Origin: Priapulus caudatus
Taxonomy: Eukaryota > Priapulida > Priapulimorpha > Priapulimorphida > Priapulidae
Length of the DNA stretch: 53,575 nt
Direction of reading: 5' to 3'
NCBI RefSeq assembly: GCF_000485595.1
Contig: NW_014577082.1
Location: 800,477-854,051 of the forward strand
A program made the translations under genes and the position numbers. The notes below the pieces were generated by a model that saw nothing but the letters and a program-made list of their open reading frames with translations, ran no database searches and was not told the origin of the DNA. Shown here piece after piece: positions 11,660 through 24,900 of the stretch. Position 1 is the first letter of the stretch; each line of letters opens with the position of its first letter.

Positions 11660-12345
11660 GCTCCAAGAAACGGCATTGCTAGGGTTAGAATGTGTATTGA
11701 CGTTAGTCACACAGCCTGGTCGGGTTAGATGTCGATGATGATAGTTGATACACGTACTACACTCTACAGTCGATTTAGCTCTAGTACTATAGCCCGCTTA
11801 CATTAAGTTTAACTGCCGCTGGCAGTGGCCGTTGCCAGTGGCTGTGGCAGTGGCAGTGGCCGTGGCCGTGGCAGTGGCCAGCGGCAGTTAATGTAAGCGG
11901 GCTACCCCTATAGTACTAGAGTTACTAGATAGTAGATACAATAATGTAACCCAAACCCAGGAGGATAGGTTTGTAGGTTTGTGTTGAGAATAAACCCAGT
12001 TTGGAAGTTCTAGTCTCTAAAAACGCACCAGCAAACCGCCCTGAGTGATTCACAAAGGGGTTCCCTGAATTTCCTCCACACAAAATGATAGGGACGCTTT
12101 GTAACCCTATCATAATCCTCCTGCCTGGGTTTGGGTTACATTATTTATTGTATCTATACTATAGAGCTACAGTCGATTCTGACTCCGTCTTTAGCCCGAC
12201 CAGGCTGTGCGACGGATTGTCTATACAGAGGTATTCTAACAAGGTATTCTAACCCTACAGGGTACAGGGTATTCTCTACAAAGTATTGAGTATTCTATGC
12301 AGGGTATTCTAACCCTAGCAATACCGTTTCTTGGAGCTAGGAGCT
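11660..12345. repeat. Compound inverted-repeat cluster
   Basis: Outer arms carry TAGCTCCAAGAAACGG...GCTAGGGTTAGAAT on the left (about 11656-11690) and its complement on the right (about 12300-12345). Two further fold-backs lie inside: a hairpin at 11779-11921 whose arms include AGCCCGCTTACATTAA around GGCAGTGGC-type repeats, and a second at about 11929-12166 with termini GTAACCCAAACCCAGG. The nesting indicates successive insertions. No gene is present. Confidence 0.65.
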
Positions 12346-12989
12346 ACTCAGCTAACTCCGTCTTGTGCAATATATATATACTACTCTACCTTACTCAAGT
12401 TACTGCCGCTCGAACCCAATCTTTCCTGTCATATGCGAAGACCAAGCAGATGCATAAAATAAACACAATAAAAGATATAAAAGGTAAACTTACCATTTTA
12501 TTGCCACATTTGTTGCCAGAATTGTTGGTTATGGCTTCGTCTTCACAGTCGGAAGTGACGTATTGATCGACCAAAGCTATTTCCTAAGTCCGATTAATAG
12601 TTATTAGCACAAAAACAAACGAAAACAATAAAAATAAGCATCGATTTTACATTACGGCTATGCTCAATTAATATAGTAGCTAAACTATAGCGTTCCATAA
12701 ATTAAATAAATAATGTTAGTAAACCGCTACCACATTGCTCCTGTGTTAGTTTATGGGGGCGTTGTGGGATAGAAGTGATGGTCAGAGATAAACACAAGAG
12801 GCTTGAATCATCAGTTGATGTAAAGTTCAACTACGTTATAGTACTATAAGGTATAACACAAGGTGTTGTTACTAAAATGGTCTGAAAATTGTTAATTCCT
12901 ATTTAAGAGGTACCTTGTCACCTACAATAGGCATCGTCGTTATAAACGTTACAATAGGAATTAACAGAATCTAGAGTAAACAAAACAGC

Positions 12990-13275
12990 CAGGCATAGCT
13001 CCAAGAAACGGTAGGCTCTAATCGGTATTGCTAGGGTTAGAATATTGTGTATTGACGTTATGTCAATGTTGTCGACGTATGTCAATGTTACGTTATGTCG
13101 TGAATAATGTGTATTGACGGTAGTCACACAGCCTGGTCGGGTTAAGCCAGGCATAGTCTAACCCAACCAGGCTGTGTGACTAACGTCAATACACCCGACC
13201 GAACGTCATACACCGAACGTCATATACCGACTACGGTATTCTAACCCTAGCAATACCGTTTCTTGGAGCTAGGCA
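12990..13275. repeat. Fold-back element related to the 11660-12345 outer arms
   Basis: The left arm AGGCATAGCTCCAAGAAACG with GCTAGGGTTAGAAT, then TGTGTATTGACG and CACACAGCCTGGTCGGGTTA, is mirrored on the right in inverse order up to CTAGGCATA. It shares both arm modules with the preceding cluster, so it is a second copy of that family. No open frame of interest. Confidence 0.6.
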
Positions 13276-14003
13276 TAGTCTAGACATAGTATTAGTCATA
13301 CTCATAGACTGGGATATCGACTGAGATAGACTGAATATATCTTCTATATGAGTATATCTATGAGTCATACTCATAGTTGACTCATACTCATGGGTGTAGC
13401 CGTAGAGCATACCTATAGATTATATACAAACACGTGCTTGTATATATATCTATGCCTATTGTATACCCAACTCCCTATTTAGTATTAGTAATTAACCTAT
13501 ATTAATATAGACATGACAGCTATACACAGTCTCGGCATGTTATTGTATTATTGCTGTGATGTGTGTTGACAATTTTGGTGTTGTTGTCGTCGTTGTTGTT
13601 GTCATCTGGTTCAACTCTTCAACTTAGGGTGAGTGGTCATAATTTATAGACTTTCCAGGTATAAGTGAAACTCTGTTTTCACACTGTAATTCAATGGGTA
13701 GGTGCCATAGAGTTGTTACGGCTTTACAGGTTTTTGGCGTTTTAGTTGAAGTCCCCCTGGTGGTTTTGGTGGGGGTTTGCGTAGCATAGCGTGCACCACT
13801 GCATAGCCTGTACTTTTTCAGCATAATAATAAAATAAGGTTTTTACATTTGTTTATTTAAGTAGTGGTATCATCTTTAAGAGGTCACGTGCACAGGAATT
13901 TTTTAACTTTCCTTTTAAAACCACAACTTAAAACATTTATTGATGAGATGTAATTGAGTTTAGCAAGTGAAATTTCAGCAGAGACACTGCACATTTATTA
14001 CAG
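13276..14003. other. Upstream region of twisted gastrulation, AT-rich
   Basis: The stretch begins with short tandem TCATACTCATAG-type repeats (about 13290-13400). The sequence directly before the next start codon is TTTATTACAG/ATG, which reads as a splice acceptor. The transcript may therefore begin with a noncoding exon further upstream, not identified. Confidence 0.4.
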
Positions 14004-15882
14004 ATGATTGGAAGGTGCTACATTGTTTCTCTGCTATTGGCGGTGGCAGCCACATGTGCGGCAGCGGAGCTCTATGGTTGCAATGAAGCGGTGTGTGCAA
14101 GTGTCGTTAGCAAGTGCATGCTGCTGAAATCCTGTGAGTGTAATATGAAAGTTAACTGCACATGCTGCCGTGACTGCTACAAGTGTCTGCATGACTTGTA
14201 CACGGAATGTTGCTCCTGTGTTGGTAAGTGTTGCAAAGCTATTTACTAAAGTACGACATGTTTTGGGGGCTTACATTCTAAATAAATGGTTGAACAACAC
14301 TTGGTTGTTGTGAAATTTTGTGAACTTGGGGCATTTTTGTCCCATAACAGGGGTAAATAGAAAAAAAGGAGTGCAAGGCTAAATTATTAGAACTCCAAAG
14401 TTTGCTTTTTTTGTAACTTGAATGCTATCAATAGAGAATCTCTAATCATTTACTCCTGACGTCATAGCATAAATCATTCTACATTACAGAGAGCAATGCA
14501 GATAGCTTGAAGGGTAGCGCTCGCTTTTCCCAAGTTGCTTTATTATGCATGAATGTCCACATGCTAAAATCATTAACTGTTTCTGCCTTATATCTAGGAA
14601 TGTGTCCAAATGAAGCGAAAGTGATCGATAGGTTGAGTAAGAAAAGTTCTGTCGAGGATCTTAACGAGCCGATCCCAGACCTGTTCAATGTATTAACTGA
14701 AGAGGCTGATCACCTGCTGAGATGGGTGTCGATGAACTTCCCACAGCACGAAGACCTTGCCGTGTTCCAACCGGCAAGTCCTCACAGGGCGACCGCTGTT
14801 ATGGGTAAATTTTCCATGAATTAGCAATGCCACCGTGACCAGTCATTCGGGTGCCATGTCATGATGTGGTAAAACCGTGGTTTTACACTCTCGTATTTAA
14901 CATCCAATTGGCTGTTTTATAGCTAGTGTAAAATGGTGCAAAAAGATGTTTTGGTTTAGTTGAACTTAAAGCTTTTAAGCTGCTTGGGTAAATTATGTTT
15001 TTATGTAATTCTATTACCGATGCGAATTTTTTATTAACACGTTTTTATATTTATAGTACAGGCCTTGTTAAAATCTATATTGTATGCTAGCATAATCATA
15101 GTGATGCAATGTTAAATTGCCATTGAATTAACTTCAGTTGGTATAATAACAATGCCAGAGTACTTTAAAATAAGTAGTTATATATTAGTACATTATCTTG
15201 ATCAAATGCTGCAATTATGTCAAAGGCATGTATGATTAATTCGATTCCATATTCATAGTATTGGTCAACTTGATTTGTAGCGCTGTAAAATTATGAGAAC
15301 CACACAGCAAAGTAATGTGTGTTGGCTTGTACGTTACAGGTGATGTTAACTGTACTGCGGCCTTCATGAGTCAGTGCATGTCGCTGAATAAATGTAAAGT
15401 TTCCTGCTCGTCGATGGGTGCCAGTAAGTACCGTTGGTTCCACGATGGCTGCTGCGAGTGCGTCGGCCATACCTGCATCAACTATGGCGTGAATGTGAGC
15501 AAGTGCTTGCAGTGCCCGGCTGACAGAGACAGAGCCACAGAACATGAAGAAACAGAGTGAGTGGCAGCTATGGGAGGAGCAGTAGTAGTACAGGGTAGCA
15601 CATGTAGCAGTGATGGTAATGGTGAAGTACCCATAACACGAGTAAGACATACGTTAGTAAGGAGGGTGCAGCGGCAACAGGGGAGGGCGAGTGAGATAGC
15701 TGTGGCAGTCGTACTATCTGCAGCAAGAACCTAAATCCTGTTGTTATTGTTCCAGTAATACCTACCACATGCCCAGCGAAAGTGAAGGGCACGATGGAAC
15801 GTACACGGATGACATGTCCGAAGAACATGACAGCAATCAGCAGGAGGTTGGCGAACACTACACCCAAGAAGAAGACCCATGA
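14004..15882 (+). CDS. TWSG1: Twisted gastrulation (secreted BMP/chordin modulator), four exons
   Basis: Twisted gastrulation is a secreted Cys-rich protein that binds BMPs and chordin and tunes extracellular BMP signalling. Exons are 14004-14223, 14598-14804, 15340-15556 and 15756-15882, with canonical sites and phases 1, 1, 2, giving 256 residues. Residues 1-21 are a signal peptide (MIGRCYIV-SLLLAVAATCAA). The N-terminal domain has the family pattern CNEAVCAS...SKC...CECN...CTCC...CYKC...ECCSCVG. Exon 2 carries VEDLNEPIPDLFNVLTE. Exon 3 carries CKVSCSSMGASKYRWFH and CCECVG, near-identical to other animals. Residues 215-256 (exon 4) are an acidic tail with 15 Asp/Glu and no Lys/Arg, extending past the usual end of about 220 residues. 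If the last intron is retained, a TGA at 15558-15560 ends the protein at residue 215. An ATTAAA at 15980 could be the polyadenylation signal. Confidence 0.95.
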
Positions 15883-18800
15883 TACTAACAGTACGAGGCA
15901 CTGAGGTGCTAGGAACATTAAGTTATTTTACTTCAAAGACAGCTATATTGAAATATTACCCTAGCTTCCTGTAAATGCCATTAAAGTGCCTGACACCTAG
16001 TGTGAACACGGGGGGTATAGTGATGGGTGTCAAAAGATTGGTACAGGTAATGGTACCGTGTCTGTCATTGCTTGTTCCTCTTGACACCATCTAGTGTATG
16101 GAAAATATTTTATCAATTTATATTTTTTGTAGCAATGCGCAAACTGTTTTGAGTACATTTTATATTGTGTCTAACATAGTAAACAATTTTTATGATGAAG
16201 ATATTTCAACTCATAACAGTTTTATATAAACGTAAATGCATCTTTTAATGCACAAGTGGTATTTGAGAAACCAGGGATATGTCCCCTTGCAGCATGGTAT
16301 TTCATACGAGTACATTGTAAGGTGTGACAAATCATGAGAAAGGGACATTTATTGTCGACACTAGTATTTTACATACTCTTAGTTTTTGTGTTAAAAAGCT
16401 ATGTAATTGTTGAAAGTATAGTAGAGCTCATGGTAAAGATGATTTTGTAATCTATCGCTATGCAGATATACCATCTGTATTATTTGAAATGTAGTTGAAA
16501 CCATTTTGAAGGGGATTTTGATGTTGATTAGTAAATGTAATTGTATCTTGCCGAGTAACGCTTGTGCCACACTGTGAGAACTCATGATTTATATTAAAGT
16601 GGGTTCATGCATGCATGCGTAATGACTCACTGTGTCGAACGATGCAAATAGCTATTTTTGTTTGGGGTAACCACTCATCACGTTAAAACCATGCTAGCTA
16701 GTTTTTTTTATTATATTAGGCTGTGTGTAATGTGCTAAGCACGCAGCAAATCAGGAAAGAAAAATGCCGCAACCCACCCCGAAAACTGGGTCATGCCACT
16801 CTAAACTAGAACTTCCTGGCTCCCTCTCTGTATAAACTTTATATTGCAACTTGCTCAGATGTAGGCGCATAGTTTTAAGCAGTAGTGATACCGTCCACTT
16901 TTACCACGAAGCAGGTTGTAATTGGGTTGATGCAATTAGTGGTTCTGAGAAAACTGGGAGATCTGAGGCGGATATATATTGGTGAATTTTCTTGTAGAAG
17001 TTGCATCATATTTTGGTGCATCAATGTCAACTAGAATGAACAGTAGTGTCGTAGCTCATACAAAATACTCAGTAGTTCAGATGTATTTATGAATTTTTTC
17101 CATCAGTTATATACATATGCACGTTTTCTACACTATCTATAAAGCCAATTACACGATACTAAGTAGGTGTAATATCAGATTCGTGGTGAGAAATGTGGGT
17201 TTGTACGTGATGCAAAGTTCACAATGAAAAGTGTGGTCTCGTATTTTGTCAGTATAAGCAGTATTTGTACAGTCTTGGGAATATATTTGAATAATACACT
17301 GTATGGAGAAGTGTTGTAGTAAATAATTTTCGTGTATGAATCATATGCGCATATGCCATGCAGACACATGTAAACCCTAGCCAATATCGTGCAGCAATGT
17401 TGGCCCGATTAAAAACATTATGTCTATAGCTGATACAACAAGATACAAAGAAAAAGACATTCTTTCAGCAAAAACAATTCATAAGCATAAAACTTTCTTT
17501 TTCAAAAGCACACGTTGAAGAGTACAATGTCAGCATTACATTCAAGATGTGGCTGATGGCATTTTTTTAAGTCTGAAGCAGATGTTGAAAAAAACACGCA
17601 TGACATAAATCTCACTCAAGTTTAAAACAGCTGGAGTGTTACACTTCATGAGCTTGCATTGCATTCTCCTATGTCCGTTCATATCAAAAGTAGAAAAATG
17701 GTCAACCAATTATTAAAATAGGTCTAACTGCCATAATTAAAATTTAATTGAGTTTGCAACCATAACCACACTACCTTTAGCAGTAGCATGGCCACAATTA
17801 GTTCTAGCTCATTAGCAGAGCAGCGTCTCTAGCCGTAATATGCAGGTAGATAGAGAAGTGTAGCTTACTGCTAGCCACGAACACACCAACACGTTCTAAC
17901 ACATGAATAAGAATGATAACGCATCGTCATTGAATTTCGACGAAACATTCAGCACTCGCTCCCCTAGGGAGCAACCAGAATCCGCTTCCATTCCATGCTG
18001 GACGTCACATAAAGAGTCATCGTGTCTTATTCCATAGGAGAGAATAAGTTTTGTGGGTGTCTTTATTTTGAGTCGAGCCCCAACGCGTGTGTGTGATTAT
18101 ATAATGAAGCGAACGAGTACCTGCTCTTCAAACTCCTTGTTGCCTAACAACTGTTGCCTGCGATCGTAGAGTCATCAGTTTGTCAAGGTCATACACTAGA
18201 ATACTGAAGCTACAAGTCTGGTCGCTCACTAATGAGTATCAACTACATGCTGTCGTGAACTGCTGTTCCGCCAAGATAGTAAAGGATAACAACCTTAAGT
18301 ATATGGAATAGAGTGAGTATGCTAAGAGGCACGCCTAAGCGATGGGATGAACGACAGCCCATAGTCTTCGCCGCAGACAGGCAAGTAAGCAACGCGCTTT
18401 CTGAAGTACAAGTCATCAAGTGCGTATAGAGAGAGGTACATCATCCTGAGTCACGTATGGATCTCGTTCATTAAAGCCGAACGCATTACTCACAATGTTC
18501 GGACAACGACTTAATTCTGACTTTAGAAAACAACATGGTAAAATAGGTGGACATGAGCTGCGCCATTATATCCTAATTTGCACCTTGAGCTTGATCTTGA
18601 CCACACCAACCTTCACATGACCTGGTCACTACTACACAGCTCTCTACAACCCTGATCATACGTCAGATTCTGAAGTGGTTACTGCGCCGCTAGACATAGG
18701 CAGTGGCACGCAAAGTTTTGTTACTCCTTGAACAAGAAGAAAATGCGGTGGCTAGGCAAGCACGCGAGAGCCGTGTAAGTGTGCACACCTTAACCGACCA

Positions 18801-21800
18801 CACTAAAGTACTAGACTACAAACACATTTTGCTATCATCGAATACAAATAAACTTTGGCATGGCATTTTGAATATCGCATAATGATAATACCGCGTGATA
18901 CGACGCACGAGATTGTCGTCTCTACCTCTCTCCCTCCATTCACGGGGTTTAGATGAGCTACAGTAGTGTCTCCGCTAGTGAAAACAAACACCAACGCCCG
19001 CATCAAATAATCCTGGACGCCTGTATTTTACAAATGCTTACACGCATTCCCCGTGAAAGGCTGACGAGTGTCTATCTTGAGTTATAGACGGTTACAGTAA
19101 GACATTAAGTAACGGGGTGCCGACTATTTCCGTGCTATCATCCGCGCAGGTTTTTTAGCAGACAAATCTCTTGCCAACCCTCATCAACCAGAGCTGATCT
19201 AATGAACTCCATGCGAACTGGTAAGTTTAATAGCATCACTTTAACATCCGCCAGCTGATATATATTAAAACTTTAATGCCGAGCGTCAGACGCACGCGGG
19301 TGTGTGTGCGCGCGCGCGTGCGTGCGTGTCTGTGTGCTGTGCGTGTGTGTTGTGCGCACGCGTGTGTGTGTGTGTGCGCGCGCGCGTGCATGCGCGTGTG
19401 CGTGTGTGTTGAGACCATTTCGTCACAACCTCGGAGAGATGGGCTGCCAGGAAACAGCTGGACGAACGAAAATAATAGGCAGGTACACTGCTCGCCTTGC
19501 CCACATCGTTAAGATGGCACCTTCTTCGAAGATACATTGCCCACCTCACTACCCAGTGAATGCCACTGCCAGTGTACGCGCATGCTGTGTGTGCGTGCGT
19601 GCGTGCGTGTGCGTGAGTGCGTATGATGGGGGCGAAGCCATGATTCTGATGCCTGAGGAAATTGTAGTAATTGGTGTAGACATTTGCCATGCATTATCGT
19701 GGACCCCTTACACATTCTAATCACATTTATGAATTACTTATTTGTTACTCTCATGGTACCAACTGATGAACATACGAATGAGTTATAACTGTAGGAAAAG
19801 CACAGGAAAGATGCAACAACAGCATCCTCAACACATTACCGCTCAGCTGTCGCCGCAGTTTCACAGAAACACGGCAGGTTTTTACCGAAACCCCGAAGAT
19901 GGCTGTAGAACCATAAACAGACGATGTTGTGCGGCGCACCTACATAATATAAAGTTATACGGCTAATATAAAACCAGGAAAACGATACACTGACAGAAAT
20001 GTTATCGTACGCAGAGCGTTATACGGGCATCGTTATGCGCTTCAGACATGAGCAATTTACTTTCTGTACTGTACTCTGTCACGAACCGAGCTCATTCTGC
20101 CTCTGCGTACGCACACATGTACCGCTGTAGCAGTACGAACACTGCCTTTCTCTGCGGCGATCACCCAATAGTAGTAGGCCAATACTGTCCCGAAGATACA
20201 CTTGCAATTGCATCAACTAAGATGACGGTGTATACGTATTTACTTCCAGAAAGTACGGTTGATGCAAACCCTAAACCAAAGGCCAGAGATCCCAGACGAT
20301 ACAAGAAAGATACCATTTTTTATATATAATCATTTGAGTTATCGTATTGAAATCAGTACACTCATATAGGAAAGCATATGAACCTGTAGACCCAAGCTAG
20401 GTATGCTATATCTTCTGTCAATGCCTAGCAGAAATTTCGATGAAATATTTCAACCTGCTAAGTCTTTTGTGCAGTTTTTTTTGTCAATCTAATCTTGGTG
20501 TACATGATTGTCTACTGATAAATGGCATGATAATTGGATGTGTGCTACGCTAATGTTACATTAAAATGAAATCTAGCACCGAGTGTATGAGCTCATGGTG
20601 ACGTGTACCTAGCAAGGAATTCTCTGGACTGCTTAATTTCTGTGATGCAATGGAAAAACGTTCGACTCCATTGATCCTTTCTATATCACCAGCTACAGAA
20701 ACATTAAACCTTAACCATACTCTACTTTTAGATGTGTACACGTGCTTCCGAGATATTAGAATGAATCACACTTGATAACTGGTGATTAATCGCACTGGCA
20801 GACTGCATTAGGGATACATTGAGGTTTGCTGATTGATCTCGTTTATCTTCTTATCTAGCACGTAATTACCCTCTTCACAGATGTATTCCACCTTTACAAT
20901 CGTCTAGACACGTCACTTATGTCTTCCTGTTTTCAACCTCAAACTGGACTTCACCTTGGCACTCAGAGAGACTCTAATATATATTGCCATAACACAGCCG
21001 GGTGAATACAATCGTAATGCTACGCACAACCTTTTAACGCTAGTACTAAAATCAGTCAGTATATATTTAACGATACACCCACCCAAACAAGAACTTGCAC
21101 GAGTCTGAGCACAGCTCGTACTCTCAAGGTTACAGCCAGTCTCATAGACCGACCTGTCATACACACAGCGAGTCCCACAAACTACGAATACGTCATCGTG
21201 TCAGCTCGTCTGCATGTGATCACGCAAATTCTCATAATGAAAACAACATCCGCGGGATGGCAAACACAAGGGTGCAGGGTTAGGTGGATGCTTTAGATTG
21301 GCCTGTTTCACCACATCGACCAACGAAATGAATAGGTTACCCTATAATCAGACCCCGATATTCACAAAAAACATTCACTCACAGTTCCCCATGTACTCTC
21401 TGCCATAAAAAAATTGATGCCAAAAATTATTCAGCCCAATGCACGTTGAGAGAATACGATGTAACGTAAGCTCCCTAAACTACTCACTACACCTACGTCG
21501 ATCAGGTATTAACTAAGCCAGACCGAGCTATGACTCACCAGAGGAGAAACTGCGCCGCCAGCGGTGGGTCTACTACTACACGGGGAACCGTGATATATAT
21601 TCTCATCACGTGATCACAGTACAGCGACTGTGACCACTCTATAGCGATTACGACACCGAATTGCATGCGTACGGTTCTACGCACAGAACCAACACACGTG
21701 GAGTGGGGGACAACGATTCATTTTCGTTAACGCGTACCTACACGCAAACACACACAGAATAGATAAGAGATTATTCAAGGCATATAACGTGAGGATCAAC

Positions 21801-21972
21801 ATGGGTATGTTGCATACCCACACAGTCTACGTGTTCATCTTTAGCACACAAGTAAAATTACGATGTAAAAAAATGGTGCAGAGATATGGTGGCAAGTAAG
21901 GCATAGCAGTCCCGTGCAAAATATAGGCGCAGGATAGCAAAGGATAGCAAAGAAAACTGCATCCTAAGACGA
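15883..21972. other. Gene-free intergenic stretch between twisted gastrulation and GARRE1
   Basis: About 6 kb of AT-rich sequence with the 3' flanks of the two converging genes at its ends. I see no exon with coding character on either strand. Apart from a GT/GC microsatellite (19290-19412) and smaller GT/GC runs near 19575-19615, I recognise no repeat element. The frames in it are short and lack codon structure or family resemblance. Confidence 0.5.
19290..19412. repeat. GT/GC-rich microsatellite
   Basis: Alternating GTGTGTGCGCGCGTGCGTG sequence, with a shorter related run at about 19575-19615. Purine-pyrimidine alternation of this kind can adopt Z-DNA. Overlapping frames encode only Cys/Val/Arg or His/Thr repeats and are not genes. 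Confidence 0.85.
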
Positions 21973-24900
21973 TCAGGTTAGCTGGCCAAATGAAGTCGGC
22001 AAATAAGTAAAGCCACCCTGTGGTAGTTCGTTCTGTTGCCACGGTGTGGAGCCACTGGCGTCTACGGCACCTGGCATCAAGCCAGGACTTGCTGTGACTC
22101 CAGTCTTTCCCCATACTTGCTGTGGGGGCCACGTGTTAGTCGACTTGGCTTCCTGCAACAAAACAGATCTGTCATGCAGCTTACAATAATTCATTCTCAT
22201 AACTCCGCTAGACAACAGAGCCACAGGTCAACGATTCGATCAAGATTCATAGAGACATACGAACTATCTACTAGTTCATTGCGTTCATTCTTGTGAAGAA
22301 TGTACAATTTACATTTATTGCTTCGAGTCTTACTCTTAGCAGGGTACAAGTGTACAAAGATCTTACCATTCTCAAGTCGTCGACGCTCTTTCGTCTCACC
22401 AACTCCACAGGCCCCTCACCGATTCCATCGCTGCTGCTGTGACGTCTACTTGTAAAAGAGAATGGGTAATTGATAATTGCCATGCCAAACTACTCAATTA
22501 GGTGGTTTTTTACACGAATTCTAATTGCATTCTGCGCCATTCGTCGTTTGTCTGACCGCTACGAATCTACCGGTAGACACGCAGGCCGCACCTTCTATGA
22601 CTGCCAGCAGCCAGTAGGTCTGGTCCAGCCAGGATTCCAGCCACCGCGAACACGTCACCGTCATGGCCGTTGTACGATGACGTCTCGTCACTCGAGCTGC
22701 CACTGTCTTTGTCCTTCTCCTGCCCGCTGCCAGCCAAGCTTCCTGCCCAGTGCTGGCTACTGCAACGGCAAGCCAACACCCCCATGCAACTGTAACTTAG
22801 TCTGACCCCACTGAAGCATTCACAAATTACTATCATTAACCTTGTGAAATTATATTAATTTGATGAAACATGAAATGTGATGAGATTATCAAAACGGGTT
22901 GGAACTCCCTATCAAAAAGCAGGATACAAAAGAGACAAGTGCATACAAAAATAGTATGATGCCAACCAAAAAAGCTCACTTTTGGTGTGTCCCTTGACTA
23001 ACTGTTATATACAAGCTTGCTAATTGTATTTACAAAGTGATTTAAATGTTTAGCAATGCAACTTATTGCAACGGTTTGAAATGCAACTTATTTAACAACA
23101 GTGGCGAGCCAAACCGACTACAGCACAGTTAGAGAAAGCTTTGAGCTTCCACCATGTCAGCAGATGACCATGTAGTTGCACTAGTAGGATTGCAAAAAAC
23201 ATACTTTGGTTGTGGCGTCCATATCTTCTGAGGGTCGAGACTCCCAGGGTGGGGCCACTGGAAGAGTGACTGGTAGAATTGGTTGCCGTATGGATGACCG
23301 CTGGTCAGTGTCATGTGCTGGACCGATTTCATGTACTGCTGAAACTCCATCTGTAAAAAACACACAGAACATTCACTCAGCATTTGCTCATCCCACACGG
23401 AAACAAAAGCAGGTGCATGTAAACGTTTGAGACCTTCTTAAAATTGAATTCAATTTATTTAGTTAAATCATGGCGGCACTAATAATAATCAACTAAATAT
23501 CCAATACACAGGAATCTCGCGAGCGAACTCTCGACTGCACTCATCAGATGCTTACACGGCAACAAAAGCAGGTGCATGTAAATGTGTGCGTGACCTTCTT
23601 AAAATTGAATTTATTCAAGTTGACTTCAATTTATTTAGTTAAATCATGACGGCACTAATATAATCAACTAAATATCCGATACACACGAAACTCGCGAGCG
23701 ACCCTCGACTGCATGTCGGATGCTCACCTGTTCGTTCGAGCTCTCGCCGCCGCCGCCGCCTCCGTACGCCCCGTAGGGGTCGTCACGCTGCGGCATGCGT
23801 GGCCACGTCTGCCGGCCGGGATCCGGCGGCTTCGTGGCAACTCCCAGCTCTCGCTTCCTCATCTCAGCACTCCTGTTACTGTACGACGTCGCCAGCGTGC
23901 GATGTCTGAGCATGATCTCGCTCGGCCGAAAGCCGTCCTGCCGACGATTCATGCATCGTTACTTCGCACTAATTAAGCTGCATGCCACGAATCTCGAAAA
24001 ATCAGTCACATTATGCGAAATATTTGGCATAACTATAAACTGGTATGTGCATTCTAGTCCTATTTATTATTCGTTTTCTAGTCTCATCTAGTTTTGATAC
24101 AATTAATTCAGTTGCGTAGCAATGTCAAACCTGTGTTAACTGATACCAATTCGATCCTACTAAGAGTGGAGTGTGTAGGCAACCCTCACCTTCTCCTTTC
24201 TCCTCCAGCTTCTTCCTACCCTTTCTCTTCTCATTCACCACTACCTTCTCTATTCTTATCTCCCTCCACCTCTCACTCCCTCCTCGTCCACCATACTTAT
24301 CTCCTCTCCTTCTCTTTTCCATACGATTTCTCAGCATCTTCCTTACCTTTTACCAGATTATCAGCCAACTTGTCCCTTTCTTCCCCACTCATTCCAGCCT
24401 CCCTCCAGCTTCCCCTCTCTGGCGTCTTGACCCTCTCCTTCTCCTTCCTAGCATATCTCTCCCTATTTTATTCTGAACGTTTCCCCGACCTCTTCTACTT
24501 TCACCCTCTATATACAACCTCCCCTCTCCTTCTTCACCATCTTCCCCTGCCTTCACCTCTCCATTCTCTCCCTTAGAGTGGAATACTTAATCATAAAGTA
24601 GGAAACAAAGCAATAATATGCATCATGACAAATGTCTTACACGTCAAAAATTTAAAACAGCTGTCAACCTGTATAGAAGAGCCACCTGTTCATATAGACC
24701 ATTCATTGCGCTCCCTAATGAGTGGCTGTTATACACAGATTTAACTTTATACATACATATTATATATATATTAATATTTATTTACCGAACTCTGCAGCTC
24801 ATGCTCTGGTATATTCTCCATCTGACATCCTAAGTACTGTGGGTACTGAGGCTGTTGCCCACGGCAACCAGAGAGAAAGTCAATCACATCCTGGATCTCA

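Noticed and set aside
20048-20329. 93-codon plus frame with a Cys/His-containing product
   Set aside because: No family resemblance, no splice sites in phase and no codon bias; likely chance.
24094-24576. 160-codon Ser/Pro/Leu-rich plus frame
   Set aside because: Encoded by a polypyrimidine tract inside a GARRE1 intron.
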